Part shown: positions 5,107 through 6,243 of the stretch, one piece after another
Layout: every line of letters begins with the position of its first letter
How positions within the stretch are numbered: the stretch's first letter is position 1
Assembly: GCA_021826655.1 (NCBI GenBank)
Contig: JAKAZC010000170.1
Coordinates: 1 to 6,243 of the forward strand
Origin: Actinomycetes bacterium
Lineage (GTDB): Bacteria; Actinomycetota; Acidimicrobiia; Acidimicrobiales; RAAP-2
DNA length: 6,243 nucleotides
Direction: 5' to 3'
Translations under genes and position numbers: made by a program
Notes under the pieces: model-generated
Databases searched by the model: none
The model's input: the letters and a program-made list of their open reading frames with translations, nothing else
Told to the model about the DNA's origin: nothing

Positions 5107-6243
5107 ATGCCCGACCCCTGGAACTACGCCGGTCCGGTCACCCAGCTCGGCTCGGGGGCCGGTGCGGTGACCCTGGTCGACGAGTCGACGTTCGCCATCA
5201 GCGGGAGCACCGGGGACATCTCGCCCGGCGCCGCCCAAGGGTTGTTCTTCCGGGACACCCGCATCGTGTCCCGGTTCGAGGTCCTGGTGGACGGGTCCAG
5301 GGCCGAGCCCCTGGCCGCCGTCACCGCTGACCCGTTCAGCGCGACGTTCGTGGCCCGGAACCTACCGGCACCAGGTCGGGCGGACTCGACCCTCATGGTC
5401 TTCCGGAGCCGTCACGTCGGCCAGGGGATGCGCGAGCAACTGACGCTCCGGAACTTCTCCGACGAGGCATCGGCCTGTACCCTCGAGGTCCTTGTCGAGG
5501 CCGACTTCGCCGACCTGTTCGCCGTCAAGGAGGGGCGGGTCGGCACCGGGCTGAACGTCGGTGCGATCTCGTCCGAGGTGTCCAGGCGACCGTCGGACCC
5601 GGACCGGGGCGGGACCGTTCGGCGGGTCTCGCTGACCTACACCTACGAGCGGGGCGCGGTGGTCCGTGGCGTGGAGCTGCGGACCGATGGCGCGGCATCG
5701 GTCGCCCCCGGGCTCGTCACCTTCGAGGTGGTGGTCCCGGCGCGGGGCGAGTGGAGCACGTGCATCGAGGTGAGCCCCGTCATCGACGGCGCCGTGTTCG
5801 CCCCGAGGTACCAGTGCGGCCAGCCGGTCGAGCGGGCGACCCCCACGGAACGCCTGGCCGAGTGGCGCCGCCAGGTCCCCAAGGTGGAGACGGACCACCC
5901 CGTGCTGAAAGAGGTCGTGGCGCGGAGCGCGGAGGACCTCGGGGCGCTCCGGATCTTCGACCCCGACTTCCCCGAGCGAGTGGTGGTGGCGGCCGGGGCG
6001 CCGTGGTTCATGACCGTGTTCGGGCGTGATTCGCTGTTGACGGCGTGGATGGCGCTGCTGGTCGACCCCGATCTGGCGAGTGGCGTGCTCCAGACCTTGG
6101 CCAGGTTCCAGGGGGCCGAGGTCGATCCCCGGCACGAGGAGGAGCCGGGTCGCATCCTGCACGAGATGCGCTTCGGCGACGCCGCGTCGCTCTCGCTCGG
6201 CGGGGGCAGCATCTACTACGGGACGGCCGACGCCACACCGCTC
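5107..6243 (+). CDS. Glycogen debranching enzyme / amylo-alpha-1,6-glucosidase family, N-terminal part
   Basis: The frame is open from ATG 5107 to the right edge: 379 codons with no stop, so the gene is cut by the window. Residues 1 to about 240 resemble the beta-rich N-terminal domain of bacterial glycogen-debranching proteins: VDESTFAISGSTGDI, then GLFFRDTRIVSRFEVLVDG, then repeated strand-rich segments including LTLRNFSDE. From about 260 the (alpha/alpha)6 glucosidase-type domain begins: PWFMTVFGRDSLLTAWMALL (299-318) with the family's GRDS, then VDPRHEEEPGRILHE (339-353) and YYGTADATPL (370-379). These are hallmark blocks of the amylo-alpha-1,6-glucosidase / MGH1-like family; the rest of the catalytic domain lies outside. 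The expected role is hydrolysis of alpha-1,6 branches in glycogen or related glucans. The exact substrate is uncertain, since related enzymes are annotated loosely. No signal peptide is visible, so it is probably cytosolic. The start is supported by the -10 box 6 nt upstream. It has no evident link to the SUF genes other than sharing a divergent intergenic region. Confidence 0.88.
   Translation, partial: MPDPWNYAGPVTQLGSGAGAVTLVDESTFAISGSTGDISPGAAQGLFFRDTRIVSRFEVLVDGSRAEPLAAVTADPFSATFVARNLPAPGRADSTLMVFRSRHVGQGMREQLTLRNFSDEASACTLEVLVEADFADLFAVKEGRVGTGLNVGAISSEVSRRPSDPDRGGTVRRVSLTYTYERGAVVRGVELRTDGAASVAPGLVTFEVVVPARGEWSTCIEVSPVIDGAVFAPRYQCGQPVERATPTERLAEWRRQVPKVETDHPVLKEVVARSAEDLGALRIFDPDFPERVVVAAGAPWFMTVFGRDSLLTAWMALLVDPDLASGVLQTLARFQGAEVDPRHEEEPGRILHEMRFGDAASLSLGGGSIYYGTADATPL

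Noticed and set aside
5362..6162. Open frame of 266 codons on the minus strand, antisense to the debranching gene
   Set aside because: It has Arg/His/Pro-rich composition and no domain, and it lies opposite conserved GRDS and EEEPGRILHE blocks. It is a shadow of the real gene.

Overview
This is a GC-rich, gene-dense bacterial window. It most likely comes from an actinobacterium: the SUF iron-sulfur genes include SufU and a Rieske-type ferredoxin next to sufC, there is a LytR-CpsA-Psr cell-wall ligase, and several starts look leaderless. A deep lineage such as Acidimicrobiia would fit, but that is a guess; nothing here fixes the taxonomy.

Layout. Bases 2-121 (+) are the last 39 codons of a Rieske [2Fe-2S] ferredoxin. 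It overlaps by 4 bp a complete sufC-type ATPase gene (118-849, +, called sufC1 here). After 70 bp comes a complete LytR-CpsA-Psr family membrane protein (920-2341, +) with a Thr-rich tail. Thirteen bases further on, the strand switches to a complete three-gene operon read leftward: a second sufC (4185-4967, sufC2), the cysteine desulfurase sufS (2932-4197) and the scaffold/sulfur-transfer protein sufU (2355-2867). A 139-bp divergent intergenic region follows. Last is the start of a glycogen debranching enzyme (amylo-alpha-1,6-glucosidase family), 5107 to beyond the right edge (+).

How the genes work together. SufS removes sulfur from cysteine and SufU accepts it as a persulfide. The SufBCD complex, powered by the SufC ATPase, builds the Fe-S cluster. 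In many actinobacteria the order sufB-sufD-Rieske ferredoxin-sufC-sufS-sufU forms one operon. Here the pathway is split over two convergent transcription units separated by an unrelated envelope gene, and each unit has its own intact sufC. sufB and sufD are not in the window; they would be expected just left of base 1.

The points most worth a second look are the two sufC paralogs in this split locus, and three transcription-unit starts (920, 4967, 5107) that each lie 6-7 nt after a TANNNT -10 box and have no Shine-Dalgarno, the signature of leaderless mRNAs. Smaller points are a two-part dyad in the divergent promoter region, a perfect 14-bp palindrome between sufS and sufU, and an in-frame ACC repeat in the LCP gene. 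No tRNA, rRNA, CRISPR array, insertion sequence or phage feature was seen. No gene-free stretch exceeds 139 bp.
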